35,795 nt of DNA from Planctomycetota bacterium (GTDB taxonomy: Bacteria > Planctomycetota > UBA1135 > UBA2386). Numbering within the stretch: position 1 is the first letter of the stretch; the number at the start of each line of letters is the position of its first letter. The stretch spans positions 1 to 35,795 of the forward strand of contig VGXW01000011.1 of the NCBI GenBank assembly GCA_016873195.1, in the 5' to 3' direction. The notes beneath the pieces are model-generated. The model saw only the letters and a program-made list of their open reading frames with translations. It ran no database searches and was not told where the DNA came from. Of this stretch, positions 9,194 to 17,543 are shown in pieces. Position numbers and translations under genes: made by a program.

Positions 9194-9800
9194 GCGCCGC
9201 CGTCGAGCACCTGAGTTCCTCGTCGAGGAGCTGTCCATGGAGGCAGCGTTGCGCCAGCTCGTACCCGCCATCCGTTCCGACCTGTCGTTCGACATCCACC
9301 CGTACCAGGGCAAGGACGACTTGCTGGAGCGGCTGCCGCGGGTCCTGAAGGGATACGCCGCGTGGTTGCCGGCGAACAGCAGGGTGGTCGTCGTGGTCGA
9401 CCGCGACGACGATGATTGCGTGGCACTGAAGCGCTCGATCGACGCGATGGCACGGCGAGCCGGGCTCGCGCCCAAGGTCCGCGGCGGATCCCGCTTCCAG
9501 GTGATGACGCGGATCGCGGTCGAGGAACTCGAAGCCTGGTTGCTCGGGGATATCGCCGCACTCGTGGCCGCCTACCCAGGCGTTCCGCAGACGCTGGGCA
9601 GCAAGCGCAGGTTTCGGCACGTTGACGAGATCGCGGGCGGGACCTGGGAGGCGCTGGAGCAGGTGCTGCAGCAAGCGGGCTACTTCGCGGAGGGCATGCC
9701 CAAGATCCACGTGGCTCGCGAGGTCGCCATGCGCATGGAACCCGCACGGAACCGCTCGCCGAGTTTCAGGACGTTCCGCGACGGCCTGATGGCGCTTTGA
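9190..9800 (+). CDS. DUF4276 (TOPRIM-like) protein, partner of the ATPase; 5' frameshift
   Basis: DUF4276-family protein. The longest frame starts at ATG 9237 (187 aa), but it lacks the conserved N-terminal acidic strand. Upstream, the same frame reads EFLVEELS immediately before that ATG, and a GTG at 9190 reads SAAVEHL in the neighbouring frame. One G added at 9213 (CTGAG to CTGGAG) joins them into [20 protein letters not shown]…, a normal family start of about 203 aa. Putative metal-binding features are the FLVEE acid, [10 protein letters not shown] (residues 55-60 from ATG 9237) and EELEAW. TOPRIM likeness is inferred from this E…DxD arrangement. It is coupled to the ATPase by the GTGA overlap. 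If the frameshift is real, the protein is truncated and probably inactive; if it is an assembly error, the module is intact. Confidence 0.8.
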
Positions 9801-9823
9801 GCGCCGAGCCGTTCGGTGTGCCC

Positions 9824-9837
9824 CCGGCTTCGGCCGG
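9824..9837. terminator. UUCG-tetraloop hairpin between convergent genes
   Basis: CCGGC-TTCG-GCCGG, a 5-bp stem closing the very stable C(UUCG)G tetraloop. It lies 23 nt after the DUF4276 stop and 36 nt after the kinase stop on the other strand, so it could end both transcripts. No T-tract follows it. Confidence 0.45.
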
Positions 9838-9873
9838 CAGCTCGCCTGCGACCGCGTGGAATTCGCGAAGGCC

Positions 9874-12800
9874 TCACCTCCACCGCGGCCACGGTCGCGC
9901 CAGCACCCGCTGCGCCCAGTCGCGCAGTTCGGCCTCACGCGCCGCATCGACCGGACCCTTCGCGCGCGCGCGCCGCAGCATCGGTTCGAGAATGCCCGCG
10001 ACGTGCCGCTCCCGGTACTCGAGGTCCACGGCCACCGGCCCCGCCGTCGTGAAGCACGCGAGCGTGGTGCCGTCGTCGCTGAACTGCACCTGCGCGACCG
10101 GCGCCGGCAAGCGCGCCGGCTGATGGCAGGCCTCGCCCGAGTCGAGGTCCCAGAACGTGATGCCGCCCGACCCCGCCGAACTCACGAGCAGGTCCGGGTC
10201 CGTCGGCAGGAAGCCGAGGCTCCACACCGTGCCCGAGTGCGCCTGCAGCAGCCGCTGCCCCTGCCGCCCCGGCCGCGTGTCGACGACCGCGATCGAACCG
10301 CTCCAGTTGCCGACCGCCACGCGCTGCGCGCGTTCGTCGACCGCGAGCGACGCCAGCGTCGACGTCGTTCCCTCCGGCTGCGGCAGCTCGAACGGCACGT
10401 CGCGGAACGAACCGTCGCGCCGGTCGTACACGCGCACGGCGCGGCAGCCGCGCCAGCCGACCGCGAGGTGCGCGCCGTCGCCCGCGAAGCAGAGCCGGAT
10501 GATCCTGCTGTCCGCGATCGTGAACTCGGCACGCACCGCGCCGTCCGCCGCCGAGTGCACGCGCACGCAATCGTTGCCGACCACCACGGCGATCTCGGTG
10601 CCGTCGGGCGAGAAGCAGGCGCTCTCGTTGAACGGCACTTCGCCGGGGCCGTCGAGGCGGTAGCGCACCTTGCCGGTCGCGAAGTCGGCGACCTGCACGC
10701 CTTGTTTGCCGCGCCCGATCACGGCGACGAGGCCGGCATTGCGATCGGTGGCGAGCCAGCCACCGCCGATGCCCGGCACGCGGCCGTTCTCGCCGCCCGT
10801 CGCGAGGTCGAAGCGCACGGCGTCGCGGCCGACGAGCGTGACCGCGGCCCTGCCGTCGCGCGCGAGCGCGATCGTGGCGCGTCCCGAGGGCAGCCAGCGC
10901 AGGTCGCGCTGGCCGATGTCGATCAGGTCGAGGGCCGCGGCGCCTTGTTTCGACACGATGCGCCGCGCGACCGGGTCGAGGTCGAGGCGCCAGCAGCCCA
11001 CCAGCGCGAGCGGCGCGTCGGCGGGCGGCTCGCCGGCGAAGCGGTCGATGCGCCACCAGCCGCCGGCGATCACCGAACCGTCGGCGTCGTGGACCAGCGC
11101 CCGGTAGGTGCCGTTGCGCGACGGGATCGTGCGGCGGACCTCGCCGGAGGCCGCGTCGACGACCGTGATCGCGCGGCTGCCGACCCACAGGTCCCGGCCG
11201 CCGGGGCCGAACGAGAGGTCCATGATCTGGTCGGCGCCGATGCGCCGTTCCCAGAGCTTCTCGCCGGCGAGGGAGAACGTGCAAAGACGGCCCGACTCGG
11301 CGCCGACCGCGACGCGCGCGCCGTCGCCGTCGATCGCGATCGCGGTCGCGCGCTGGCCGAGCGCGGCCAGCTGCCGCGGCGCGGCGTCGGGTGCGGACCA
11401 CCACAGCACTTCGCCGGCGGCATCGGCCGAGACGAACGACCTTTGATCGGGACCGCACTCGAGCTGCTCCACGGCGCCGCGGTGCGCGCGCACCGTCGGC
11501 GCGGCTTCGCCGGTCGTCAGGTTCCACCATGTGACGCCGCCGTCGCGGTCGCCGGCGACCGCCCAGGGCTGGGTGGCCGACGCGATCACCGACACGAAGT
11601 GGCAACCGTCGCGGGCCAGGCGCTGCCGGGCCGCCAGGGTCTCGGGATCGAGCACGTGCAGCGCGCCGTCCTCGCCGGCCAGCAGCACCGCGCCCGTGGC
11701 GCGCGAGAACACCGTCGCGAGGTGGCCCGGGATCGGCTGCGTCGCGAGCACGGGATTGCGTTCGGCGAGTTCCAGCAGCGACCAGCGCGTCGCGCGCGGC
11801 TTGCGGCCGCCGAGGTGGTGGGCCCACAACATCTCGCCGGCGCTCGCGGCGTCCTCGGAACGCAGCAACAGCCGCGCGTTGCGGAACCGGCTGCGGTCGA
11901 GCTCGGCCTCCAGGCGGTCCGCGCTGGCGTGGGCTTCGACGTGCGCGGCCTCGGCGGTGAGCCACAGGTGTCCGGCGACGAGCACGCCGGCGGCGAGCGC
12001 GAGCACGAGGCCCAGCGAGCAGGCGGCCAGGGCCCGGTTGCGCGCGATCCACTTGCGCAGCTCGGCGAAACGGCCCGTCGCATAGGCGGAGACGACGCGC
12101 AGTTCGAGGAACGCGCGCAGGTCGTCGCCGAGGGCCTGCATGCTCGGGTAGCGGGCCGCGGGATCGCGGGCCATCGCGCGTTCGCAGATCGCACGCAGTT
12201 CGGCCGGCGTGTCGTCGGGCAGCGGCGCCGGCGGGCCCTTGCCCAGCGCGACGAGCACTTCGTCCGCGGTGCGGATCGCCGCCGTGCGGTAGGGCACGGC
12301 GCCCGCGAGCAGGTGGTAGAGGATCGCGCCCAGCGCGTAGACGTCGGCGGCGGCGGTCGCGGCGGCAGCGGCGCCGGTCGCCAGTTCGGGGGCCATGTAG
12401 GCCGGCGTGCCGACCACGTCGCCCGAACGCGTCAGCAGCGGCGACGCGTCGTCCTCGCCGGCGATCTGCGCGCGCAGGCTGTCGACGCCGGCCGGGGCCG
12501 GCGCCGCTTCGTCGCCGTTGCCGAGCACGCGCGCGAGGCCCCAGTCCATCACGTAGGTGGCGCCGAACCGGCAGACCATCACGTTGCCGGGTTTGAGGTC
12601 GCGGTGCACGACGCCCTTGTGGTGCGCGTAGGCCATCGTCTCGCAGACGCGCAGCAGCACGTGCAGCACGCGCGTGCGCGACCAGCCGTCGGCCTCGGTG
12701 CGCGCGAGCTCGAGCACTTCGCCGAGGTCGCGCCCCTCGACGAGGCGCATGGCGAAGAACGGCTGGCCCGCCTCGTCGAGGCCGAGTTCGTGGATCGGCA

Positions 12801-13254
12801 CGATGCCCGGGTGGTCGAGTTGCGCCGAGATCTGCGCCTCCTCGACGAAGCGCCGCCGGCTGCGCCCGTCGCCGGCGGGCGCCCGCTGCACCTTGAGCGC
12901 CACGTCGCGGCGCAGTTCGCAGTCCCACGCGCGCAGGACCTTGCCCATGGCGCCGCGCGCGATCTCGGGGCCGACCGCGTAGCGCGACCAGCGGTCGGCG
13001 CGGGTGCCCAGGCGCTGCAGCAGCTCGGCGAGTGCCGCCGAGTCGTCGGCCGCGGCTTCGCCGGCGGGCGCCTGCGACAGCGACGCGAACGCGACGGTCA
13101 TCGCCTGCCAGCGCGCGTGGATGCGCCGCAGCGTGGGCTCGTGCCCGGGGTGCTCGCCGACCCAGCTCGCGAAGTCGGCTGGCCCGCCGGCCTCGACGCG
13201 TTCGAGGAACTCGGCGAACAGGTCCTCGGCAGTGGGCGGTGGTGGCGTGGACAC
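9874..13254 (-). CDS. Membrane Ser/Thr protein kinase with WD40-type beta-propeller C-terminus
   Basis: A Hanks-type kinase of 1126 aa from GTG 13254; a longer GTG start at 13314 is possible but would nearly abut the divergent sigma gene. The kinase domain (about 92-390) has the Gly loop RGAMGKV, Lys 121 (VALK), HRDLKPGN (217-224), DWG in place of DFG (237-239) and GTPAYMAPE. One transmembrane segment (about 409-432, SLGLVLALAAGVLVAGHLW) separates it from a large C-terminal half of WD40/YVTN-like repeats (for example VSSAGSGGITFWDLDSGE). The usual topology puts the kinase in the cytoplasm and the propeller outside, although planctomycete propellers of this kind may face either way. It is divergent from the ECF sigma gene, a pairing common in planctomycetes, which suggests the kinase controls that sigma factor. 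DWG is a frequent variant and does not imply inactivity. Confidence 0.93.
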   Translation of the reverse strand: MSTPPPPTAEDLFAEFLERVEAGGPADFASWVGEHPGHEPTLRRIHARWQAMTVAFASLSQAPAGEAAADDSAALAELLQRLGTRADRWSRYAVGPEIARGAMGKVLRAWDCELRRDVALKVQRAPAGDGRSRRRFVEEAQISAQLDHPGIVPIHELGLDEAGQPFFAMRLVEGRDLGEVLELARTEADGWSRTRVLHVLLRVCETMAYAHHKGVVHRDLKPGNVMVCRFGATYVMDWGLARVLGNGDEAAPAPAGVDSLRAQIAGEDDASPLLTRSGDVVGTPAYMAPELATGAAAAATAAADVYALGAILYHLLAGAVPYRTAAIRTADEVLVALGKGPPAPLPDDTPAELRAICERAMARDPAARYPSMQALGDDLRAFLELRVVSAYATGRFAELRKWIARNRALAACSLGLVLALAAGVLVAGHLWLTAEAAHVEAHASADRLEAELDRSRFRNARLLLRSEDAASAGEMLWAHHLGGRKPRATRWSLLELAERNPVLATQPIPGHLATVFSRATGAVLLAGEDGALHVLDPETLAARQRLARDGCHFVSVIASATQPWAVAGDRDGGVTWWNLTTGEAAPTVRAHRGAVEQLECGPDQRSFVSADAAGEVLWWSAPDAAPRQLAALGQRATAIAIDGDGARVAVGAESGRLCTFSLAGEKLWERRIGADQIMDLSFGPGGRDLWVGSRAITVVDAASGEVRRTIPSRNGTYRALVHDADGSVIAGGWWRIDRFAGEPPADAPLALVGCWRLDLDPVARRIVSKQGAAALDLIDIGQRDLRWLPSGRATIALARDGRAAVTLVGRDAVRFDLATGGENGRVPGIGGGWLATDRNAGLVAVIGRGKQGVQVADFATGKVRYRLDGPGEVPFNESACFSPDGTEIAVVVGNDCVRVHSAADGAVRAEFTIADSRIIRLCFAGDGAHLAVGWRGCRAVRVYDRRDGSFRDVPFELPQPEGTTSTLASLAVDERAQRVAVGNWSGSIAVVDTRPGRQGQRLLQAHSGTVWSLGFLPTDPDLLVSSAGSGGITFWDLDSGEACHQPARLPAPVAQVQFSDDGTTLACFTTAGPVAVDLEYRERHVAGILEPMLRRARAKGPVDAAREAELRDWAQRVLARPWPRWR

Positions 13255-13316
13255 GGCGGCTGGACCTGGAGTCGGGGCGGGGACAGTATTACCCGGGTCC
13301 GCGGATCTCTGCACCG
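13255..13316. promoter_or_regulatory. Divergent promoter region of kinase and ECF sigma factor
   Basis: Sixty-two bp separate the two opposite start codons. It contains the only AT-rich core here, AGTATTAC (about 13285-13292). On the minus strand it reads TACTGT (a TANNNT hexamer) about 28 nt before the kinase GTG; on the plus strand GTATTAC lies about 25 nt before the sigma ATG. CCCGGG follows. Both genes may share this core. Confidence 0.35.
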
Positions 13317-13874
13317 ATGCCCGATCCCGTGCCCGACGACGTCGACGTTCTCGTCACGCGCCACCTGCCGGCGCTGCGCGCGTTCGTGCGCCTGCGCATG
13401 GGCCGCGAACTGCGCGTGCGCGAGGACAGCTGCGACATCGTGCAGTCGGTCGCGCGCGAAGTGCTGGCGCACGCCGACCGCTTCCAGCACGGCGGCGAGG
13501 CGGGGTTCCGCGAGTGGCTGTTCACGACCGCGCACCGGAAGATCGTGAACCGGCTCGAACACTGGCGCGCCGACAAACGCTCGGACCGCCGCGAGGCCGG
13601 CGACGTATTGCCCGAGGAACTCGCGGCGTTCGGCGCTTCGCCGAGCCGGCACGCGTCGGTGCGCGAGGAACTCGCGGCGATCGAGGCGGCGTTCGACACG
13701 CTGACGCAGGAACAGCGCGAGGTGGTCACGATGTCGCGGTTGCTGGGCCTGCCGCACGGCGCGATCGCCGCGCGGCTCGGCAAGTCCGAAGTGGCGGTGC
13801 GCAAGATCCTGTCGCGCGGGCTGGCCCGGCTCGCCGCGTCCCTCGCCGGCGACGGCGGGGACGCGGCTGGCTGA
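13317..13874 (+). CDS. ECF-type RNA polymerase sigma factor
   Basis: A 185-aa sigma-70 family protein with only regions 2 and 4, starting at ATG 13317 (MPDPVPDDVDVLVTRHLPAL). Region 2 includes the stretch CDIVQSVAREVL and FREWLFTTAHRKIVNRLEHW (-10 recognition). Region 4 contains LTQEQREVVTMSRLLGLPHG and a helix-turn-helix (AIAARLGKSEVAVRKILSRG) for -35 binding. No anti-sigma gene is adjacent; instead the divergent neighbour is a membrane Ser/Thr kinase, as in planctomycete ECF groups thought to be controlled by phosphorylation. Its stop is 16 bp from that of the convergent secreted beta-lactamase-fold protein. Confidence 0.93.
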   Translation: MPDPVPDDVDVLVTRHLPALRAFVRLRMGRELRVREDSCDIVQSVAREVLAHADRFQHGGEAGFREWLFTTAHRKIVNRLEHWRADKRSDRREAGDVLPEELAAFGASPSRHASVREELAAIEAAFDTLTQEQREVVTMSRLLGLPHGAIAARLGKSEVAVRKILSRGLARLAASLAGDGGDAAG

Positions 13875-13890
13875 TCCGCCCGCGCCGCCG

Positions 13891-15996
13891 TCAGAAGCCG
13901 ACGATCGAGCGGTAGGAGTTGCTCGTGCGGAAGTTCGACGGTCCGAACGTGTAACACTGCGTCAGGTACTCGACGCCGACGAGGCTCGGGTTGCTCGGCA
14001 GCGAGACGGAGAAGTCCGCCTGCCCGGTCGCCCCGGCGACGGTGACTTCGTTGATCACGATGTCGTTCGTCGCGACGCAGCCGGCGGCGCTGCCGTAGGG
14101 CACCAGCGACGCGGGCAGCGGCACGCCCGCCCACGAGGTGCTCGAGAAGCCGATGCCGAGCACCGCGAGCGAGTTCGCGAAGCCCGAGTTGCCGCGGTAG
14201 GTCACGCTCGTGCCGATCCGCGGCAGGCCGGTGACGGTCTGCGCGTAGGGCGTCGGCGTGCCGCAGCCCGCGCCGAACGAGATCACGCCGGCGAGGCTGT
14301 TGGTCCACGACTGCAGGGCCTGGCGGATCGTCGGCCGCAGCATCTCGGGGATCGCGTCGGTGTAGATCGCCGTGCCCGCCTCGGCGTCGTTGTCGGCGTC
14401 GTTGACGAAGGCGCCGAAGCTGTACTCGCGCGGCGTGATCACGTCGTTGGTGATGAACGGCAGCGAGATCCAGCCGTACTCGGCGCGATGGTAGTACAGC
14501 GGCCCGCCGCTGCTGAGGCTGTAGTTGCCGCCCTTGTGCGCCAACTGCGTGAAGTTGCGGAAGCTCGTGACCGCGGTGATGGGCAGATTCAGCGCGGCAG
14601 CCTCGACGGCGATGACGTTGGCGACCGACAGGTCGAACACGCTGTCGAGCATCAGCGTGTAGTAGGTGTCGCGGAAACTGCCGAGGTAGCCGTTGGCGAC
14701 GGCCTCGTGCAAGGTGTGCAGGTCGCGCAGCGTGATGCGGTTGGGATTGGCGATCGCGTCGGCGGCGCAGCCGATCCGGTGGTTGAGGCTCGTGCCCGTC
14801 ATGCCGAGCGCCGCCGCGGTGTTGTTGATGTTGTTGACGCCGAAGTAGGCGGCCACGGCCTGGGTGCGCGCGTTGTCGGAGTCCTCCATCATCATCCGCA
14901 GCACGTTCTGCAGGGACTGATTGACGCCGCCGCTGTCGATCGGGCACGAGGCGTTGGTCGGCGAGTAGTTCGTGTAGACGTTGATCAGCGTGCTCAGCGT
15001 CGTGGCGCCGAGCAGGACGCGCCGCATCGCGTGCGTGTGGTGCAGCGTCTTCATCGTGCTGGCGGGCTCGAACTGCGTCTCGCCGTTCAGCGACACCAGG
15101 TTGCCGCCGTCGATCCGCTCCATGAACGCGCCGACGTTGCCGTTGGTGCGGGCGCGCATGGCCGAGCCGATGTCGGTGGTCAGCGCGTTGCTGTTGTTGA
15201 TGCCGACGATCGCGTAGCGGCGCACGCTGTTCTGGACGTACGACTCGATATCGATCAAGCGCATCCCGTTGCGGCCGACGTGCCAGGTCACGTCGGCGAG
15301 CGAGAGACCGTAGTACCACCAGAACGCCGCGGGGGTGGGGTTCCGCAGCATGATGCAGTTGAAGTTGCCGTTGTCGCGCCGGTCGAGGTGGTAGAGCTGC
15401 GCGTTGTTGGTGGACAGGTTGTTCGAGATCGTCGCCGGGGTGACGTTCAGGTAGTACCACCACGACCGGGCATCGGCGCCCGTGTTGCGGATCATCACGC
15501 AGTCGTAGTAGGTGCTGCCGTTCCACTCGTAGCTGTCGATGTCGACCAGGCGGGCGTTGTTCGTGGTGAGATTGGTGGCGACCTGGGACGAGCTGAGTCC
15601 GTAGTACCACCAGAACGGTTTGTTGTTGGACCCGGTGTTGTCCTCCATGACGCAGGCGAACCGCAGGTTGCCGTTGCCGTCGTCGTAGGCCTCGAGGTCG
15701 ATCAGCCGCGCGCTGTTCGCGGTCAGGTTGCTGGAGACCTGCGCCGCGGTCAGGCCGTAGTACCACCACCAGCCGCTCTGGTAGGAGCCGGTGTTCTGCA
15801 CGAACGTGGCGTCGAAGCTGGTCGGCGTGCGGACCTCGAGGTCGACCAGGCGATAGCCCTGGCCGGCGATCGAGCTCAACGTCGCGGCGCTGACGCCGCC
15901 GTAGTAGTAGTGGCCGGTCGGGGTGGAGAGTTCGCGGACGTCCTGGGCCGGCAGGGCCGCGGCGAGTCCGAGCAGGATGGGGAGGAGGCTGCGCAT
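13891..15996 (-). CDS. Secreted beta-lactamase-fold serine hydrolase with five tandem repeats (polyglycine-hydrolase-like)
   Basis: A 701-aa exported protein: signal peptide (MRSLLPILLGLAAALPAQ), five repeats of about 48 residues (about 34-268) each with a WWYYGL-type turn and a (R)LIDLEAY-type strand, then a class A beta-lactamase-like domain with SxxK (Ser 313, Lys 316 in ASTMK), SDN (373-375) and KGG (488-490). A C-terminal beta-domain (about 585-701, starting GAGCGTPTPYAQTV) is shared with other planctomycete secreted proteins. The repeats resemble the BTRD1 family, and the same repeat + beta-lactamase order is known from fungal polyglycine hydrolases, which cut glycine linkers in plant chitinases. 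Hydrolysis of a peptide or cell-wall substrate is therefore inferred, not antibiotic resistance. The TATCAT hexamer ends 7 nt before the ATG, suggesting a leaderless mRNA. Confidence 0.88.
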   Translation of the reverse strand: MRSLLPILLGLAAALPAQDVRELSTPTGHYYYGGVSAATLSSIAGQGYRLVDLEVRTPTSFDATFVQNTGSYQSGWWWYYGLTAAQVSSNLTANSARLIDLEAYDDGNGNLRFACVMEDNTGSNNKPFWWYYGLSSSQVATNLTTNNARLVDIDSYEWNGSTYYDCVMIRNTGADARSWWYYLNVTPATISNNLSTNNAQLYHLDRRDNGNFNCIMLRNPTPAAFWWYYGLSLADVTWHVGRNGMRLIDIESYVQNSVRRYAIVGINNSNALTTDIGSAMRARTNGNVGAFMERIDGGNLVSLNGETQFEPASTMKTLHHTHAMRRVLLGATTLSTLINVYTNYSPTNASCPIDSGGVNQSLQNVLRMMMEDSDNARTQAVAAYFGVNNINNTAAALGMTGTSLNHRIGCAADAIANPNRITLRDLHTLHEAVANGYLGSFRDTYYTLMLDSVFDLSVANVIAVEAAALNLPITAVTSFRNFTQLAHKGGNYSLSSGGPLYYHRAEYGWISLPFITNDVITPREYSFGAFVNDADNDAEAGTAIYTDAIPEMLRPTIRQALQSWTNSLAGVISFGAGCGTPTPYAQTVTGLPRIGTSVTYRGNSGFANSLAVLGIGFSSTSWAGVPLPASLVPYGSAAGCVATNDIVINEVTVAGATGQADFSVSLPSNPSLVGVEYLTQCYTFGPSNFRTSNSYRSIVGF
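15193..15897 (-). repeat. Five coding repeats (BTRD1-like)
   Basis: About 48 codons per unit. The signature WWYYGL is visible as recurring GTAGTACCACCA on the plus strand at spacings of about 145-155 bp. The copies have diverged at the DNA level, so this is an old protein repeat, not a recent DNA expansion. Confidence 0.8.
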
Positions 15997-16003
15997 GGGG
16001 AGG

Positions 16004-16009
16004 ATGATA
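16004..16009 (-). promoter_or_regulatory. -10 element (TATCAT), leaderless start
   Basis: TATCAT with 7 nt to the ATG at 15996. The predicted transcription start then falls on or next to the start codon. No Shine-Dalgarno sequence is present. Confidence 0.6.
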
Positions 16010-16134
16010 CGGGCAACGGGAACGGGCGGCCGGCACGCGCCGGCCCGGCGGCTCGGGGCCGCAAGGGGAGCGATCAGGAGCGCGCGGCGAACGTGACAGG
16101 TGGTTTCGCCGGCGGTCGGTGTCCCCGCCAGGGC

Positions 16135-16151
16135 CGGCGGCCCGGCCGCCG
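16135..16151 (-). terminator. GC-rich hairpin after the RNA methyltransferase
   Basis: CGGCGGC-CCG-GCCGCCG, a perfect 7-bp stem, starts 13 nt beyond the stop codon at 16165. No T-tract follows. Position and spacing match the hairpin after the S46 peptidase. Confidence 0.4.
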
Positions 16152-16164
16152 TGGCCCGGCCCCG

Positions 16165-17379
16165 TCACGTTCGTTCCAGCATCGCCAGCAGCTCCACGTG
16201 CTCGGTGTGCGGGAACAGGTCGCACAGCCGCACGCCCGCGACCCGGTAGCCGTTCGCGCACAACTCCCCGAGGTCGCGCTCGAGCGCGTCGACCGCGCAC
16301 GCGACATACAGCACGCGCGCCGGCCGGGCGGCGAACACGCGCGCGACGCCGGCCGGCTGCAGCCCCGAGCGCGGCGGGTCGACCACCAGCAGGTCGATCG
16401 TCTCGGGCAGCCTGGCCCCGGCGAACGCCTCGCGCCGCACGCGCACGTTCGCGAACCCGTTACGGCTGGCATTGTGCTCCGCGTCGCGGCACGCCGCCTC
16501 ACCGTCCTCGACGATCGTCACGCTCGCGGCGCCCGCCTGCGCGAACCGCAGGCCGAAGCAGCCGACCCCGCCGTAGCCGTCGACGACGTGTGCGCCGCGC
16601 ACGTCGCCGCAGAGCGCCAGTGCTGGCGCGTAGAGCAGTTCGTGCGCGCGCGCGTGCACCTGGTAGAAGCTGCCGGCGCTGATCTTGAACTCGAGCCCGT
16701 CGCGGCGGTCGACCACGTAGTCGCGGCCGCGCAGCGGCAGGTGCCGGTCGCCGAGCAGGAACGGATCGTCGCGGTCGCTGATGGCGTGCACGACGCCGAC
16801 CAGGCGCCGCGCGGGCCGCCCCGGCGGCAGTGCCGCCGCCGCCTGCTGCAGCGCCGCCGCCAGGGCCTGCCCTTCGGCGAACGCGCCGGGCCGCGTGACC
16901 ACGCCCGCGAGCACTTCGCCCGATCCGGCCGCGAGCCGCGCCCAGATCGCCTTCACGTGCCCGTGGTTCCGGCGCGGCTCGAACGGTTGCAGGCGCAGTT
17001 CGCGCAGCACCTGCTCGGCGGCGCGGCCGAAGCCGGTCAGCCAACGGTCCTGCGTGCGGCATTCCTCGATGCGCACGAGCTCGTGGCTGCGGAACGCGTA
17101 GATGCCGACGATCGGCAGGCCGTCGCGGTCCCTGCGCACGGGATAGAGCAGCCGCGTGCGGTAGTGCAGCGGCGGCCGGTCCGGCACGGCGCACTCGATC
17201 GGTCGGCCGCCGAGGAACGGCGCGAGTTGGCGCGTGCACGCCTCGACCTTGTCGTGCAGCTGCCAGGCGATCGGCTGGTCGAGCAGCGAGCACCCGCCGC
17301 ACTGGCCGAAGTGGCGGCACTGCGGCGTTTCGTCGGCGCGGGGGCGGGGTCGGCTCGGTCGGCGGGTCTGGCGCGGCAC
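16165..17379 (-). CDS. TrmA/RlmD-family 23S rRNA (uracil-5-)-methyltransferase
   Basis: Predicted SAM-dependent m5U methyltransferase, 404 aa from GTG 17379. The Fe-S cluster motif C-x5-C-x2-C (Cys 21, 27, 30) plus a distal Cys 107 (EECR) marks the RumA/RlmD/RlmCD group. YRTRLLYPV matches the family's YR…FPV motif. The SAM-binding motif is DGYGGVGCFGL, where the usual second Gly-rich Cys (YCGxG) is replaced. VVDPPRSGL is motif IV; Cys 361 (VACAVDALERDL) and Glu 396 (HTEHVE) are the expected nucleophile and base. GTG 17379 is chosen because TAGGAT ends exactly 7 nt upstream; an in-frame TTG at 17418 is less likely. It has no TRAM domain in front, which fits RlmC/D-like short forms. The exact uridine modified is unknown. 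Confidence 0.88.
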   Translation of the reverse strand: MPRQTRRPSRPRPRADETPQCRHFGQCGGCSLLDQPIAWQLHDKVEACTRQLAPFLGGRPIECAVPDRPPLHYRTRLLYPVRRDRDGLPIVGIYAFRSHELVRIEECRTQDRWLTGFGRAAEQVLRELRLQPFEPRRNHGHVKAIWARLAAGSGEVLAGVVTRPGAFAEGQALAAALQQAAAALPPGRPARRLVGVVHAISDRDDPFLLGDRHLPLRGRDYVVDRRDGLEFKISAGSFYQVHARAHELLYAPALALCGDVRGAHVVDGYGGVGCFGLRFAQAGAASVTIVEDGEAACRDAEHNASRNGFANVRVRREAFAGARLPETIDLLVVDPPRSGLQPAGVARVFAARPARVLYVACAVDALERDLGELCANGYRVAGVRLCDLFPHTEHVELLAMLERT

Positions 17380-17386
17380 GGTGCGG

Positions 17387-17392
17387 ATCCTA
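17387..17392 (-). promoter_or_regulatory. -10 element (TAGGAT), leaderless start
   Basis: TAGGAT, 7 nt before GTG 17379. It decides the start codon of the rRNA methyltransferase. Confidence 0.55.
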
Positions 17393-17543
17393 CGGCGGCG
17401 GTGCCGGCGGGCCGCCAACGCTCTGGCGGTGTCGCGGCTGCTCGCGCGCGTCTCCCACCGGCCCGGCCGCGCAATCGCGATCCCGCGCGGGCACTCGCCC
17501 GGGCCTTGTCGGCCCCGTTGCCCGATCGCGATACCCCGCCGCC

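Noticed and set aside
9856-13548. Very long plus-strand open frame (1230 codons) opposite the kinase
   Set aside because: Arg/Ala/Val/His-rich translation with no domain; it is the antisense shadow of the kinase, whose motifs and codon bias are clear.
15193-15897. Recurrent GTAGTACCACCA considered as a binding-site array
   Set aside because: It encodes the WWYYGL strand of each protein repeat and is explained by the coding sequence.
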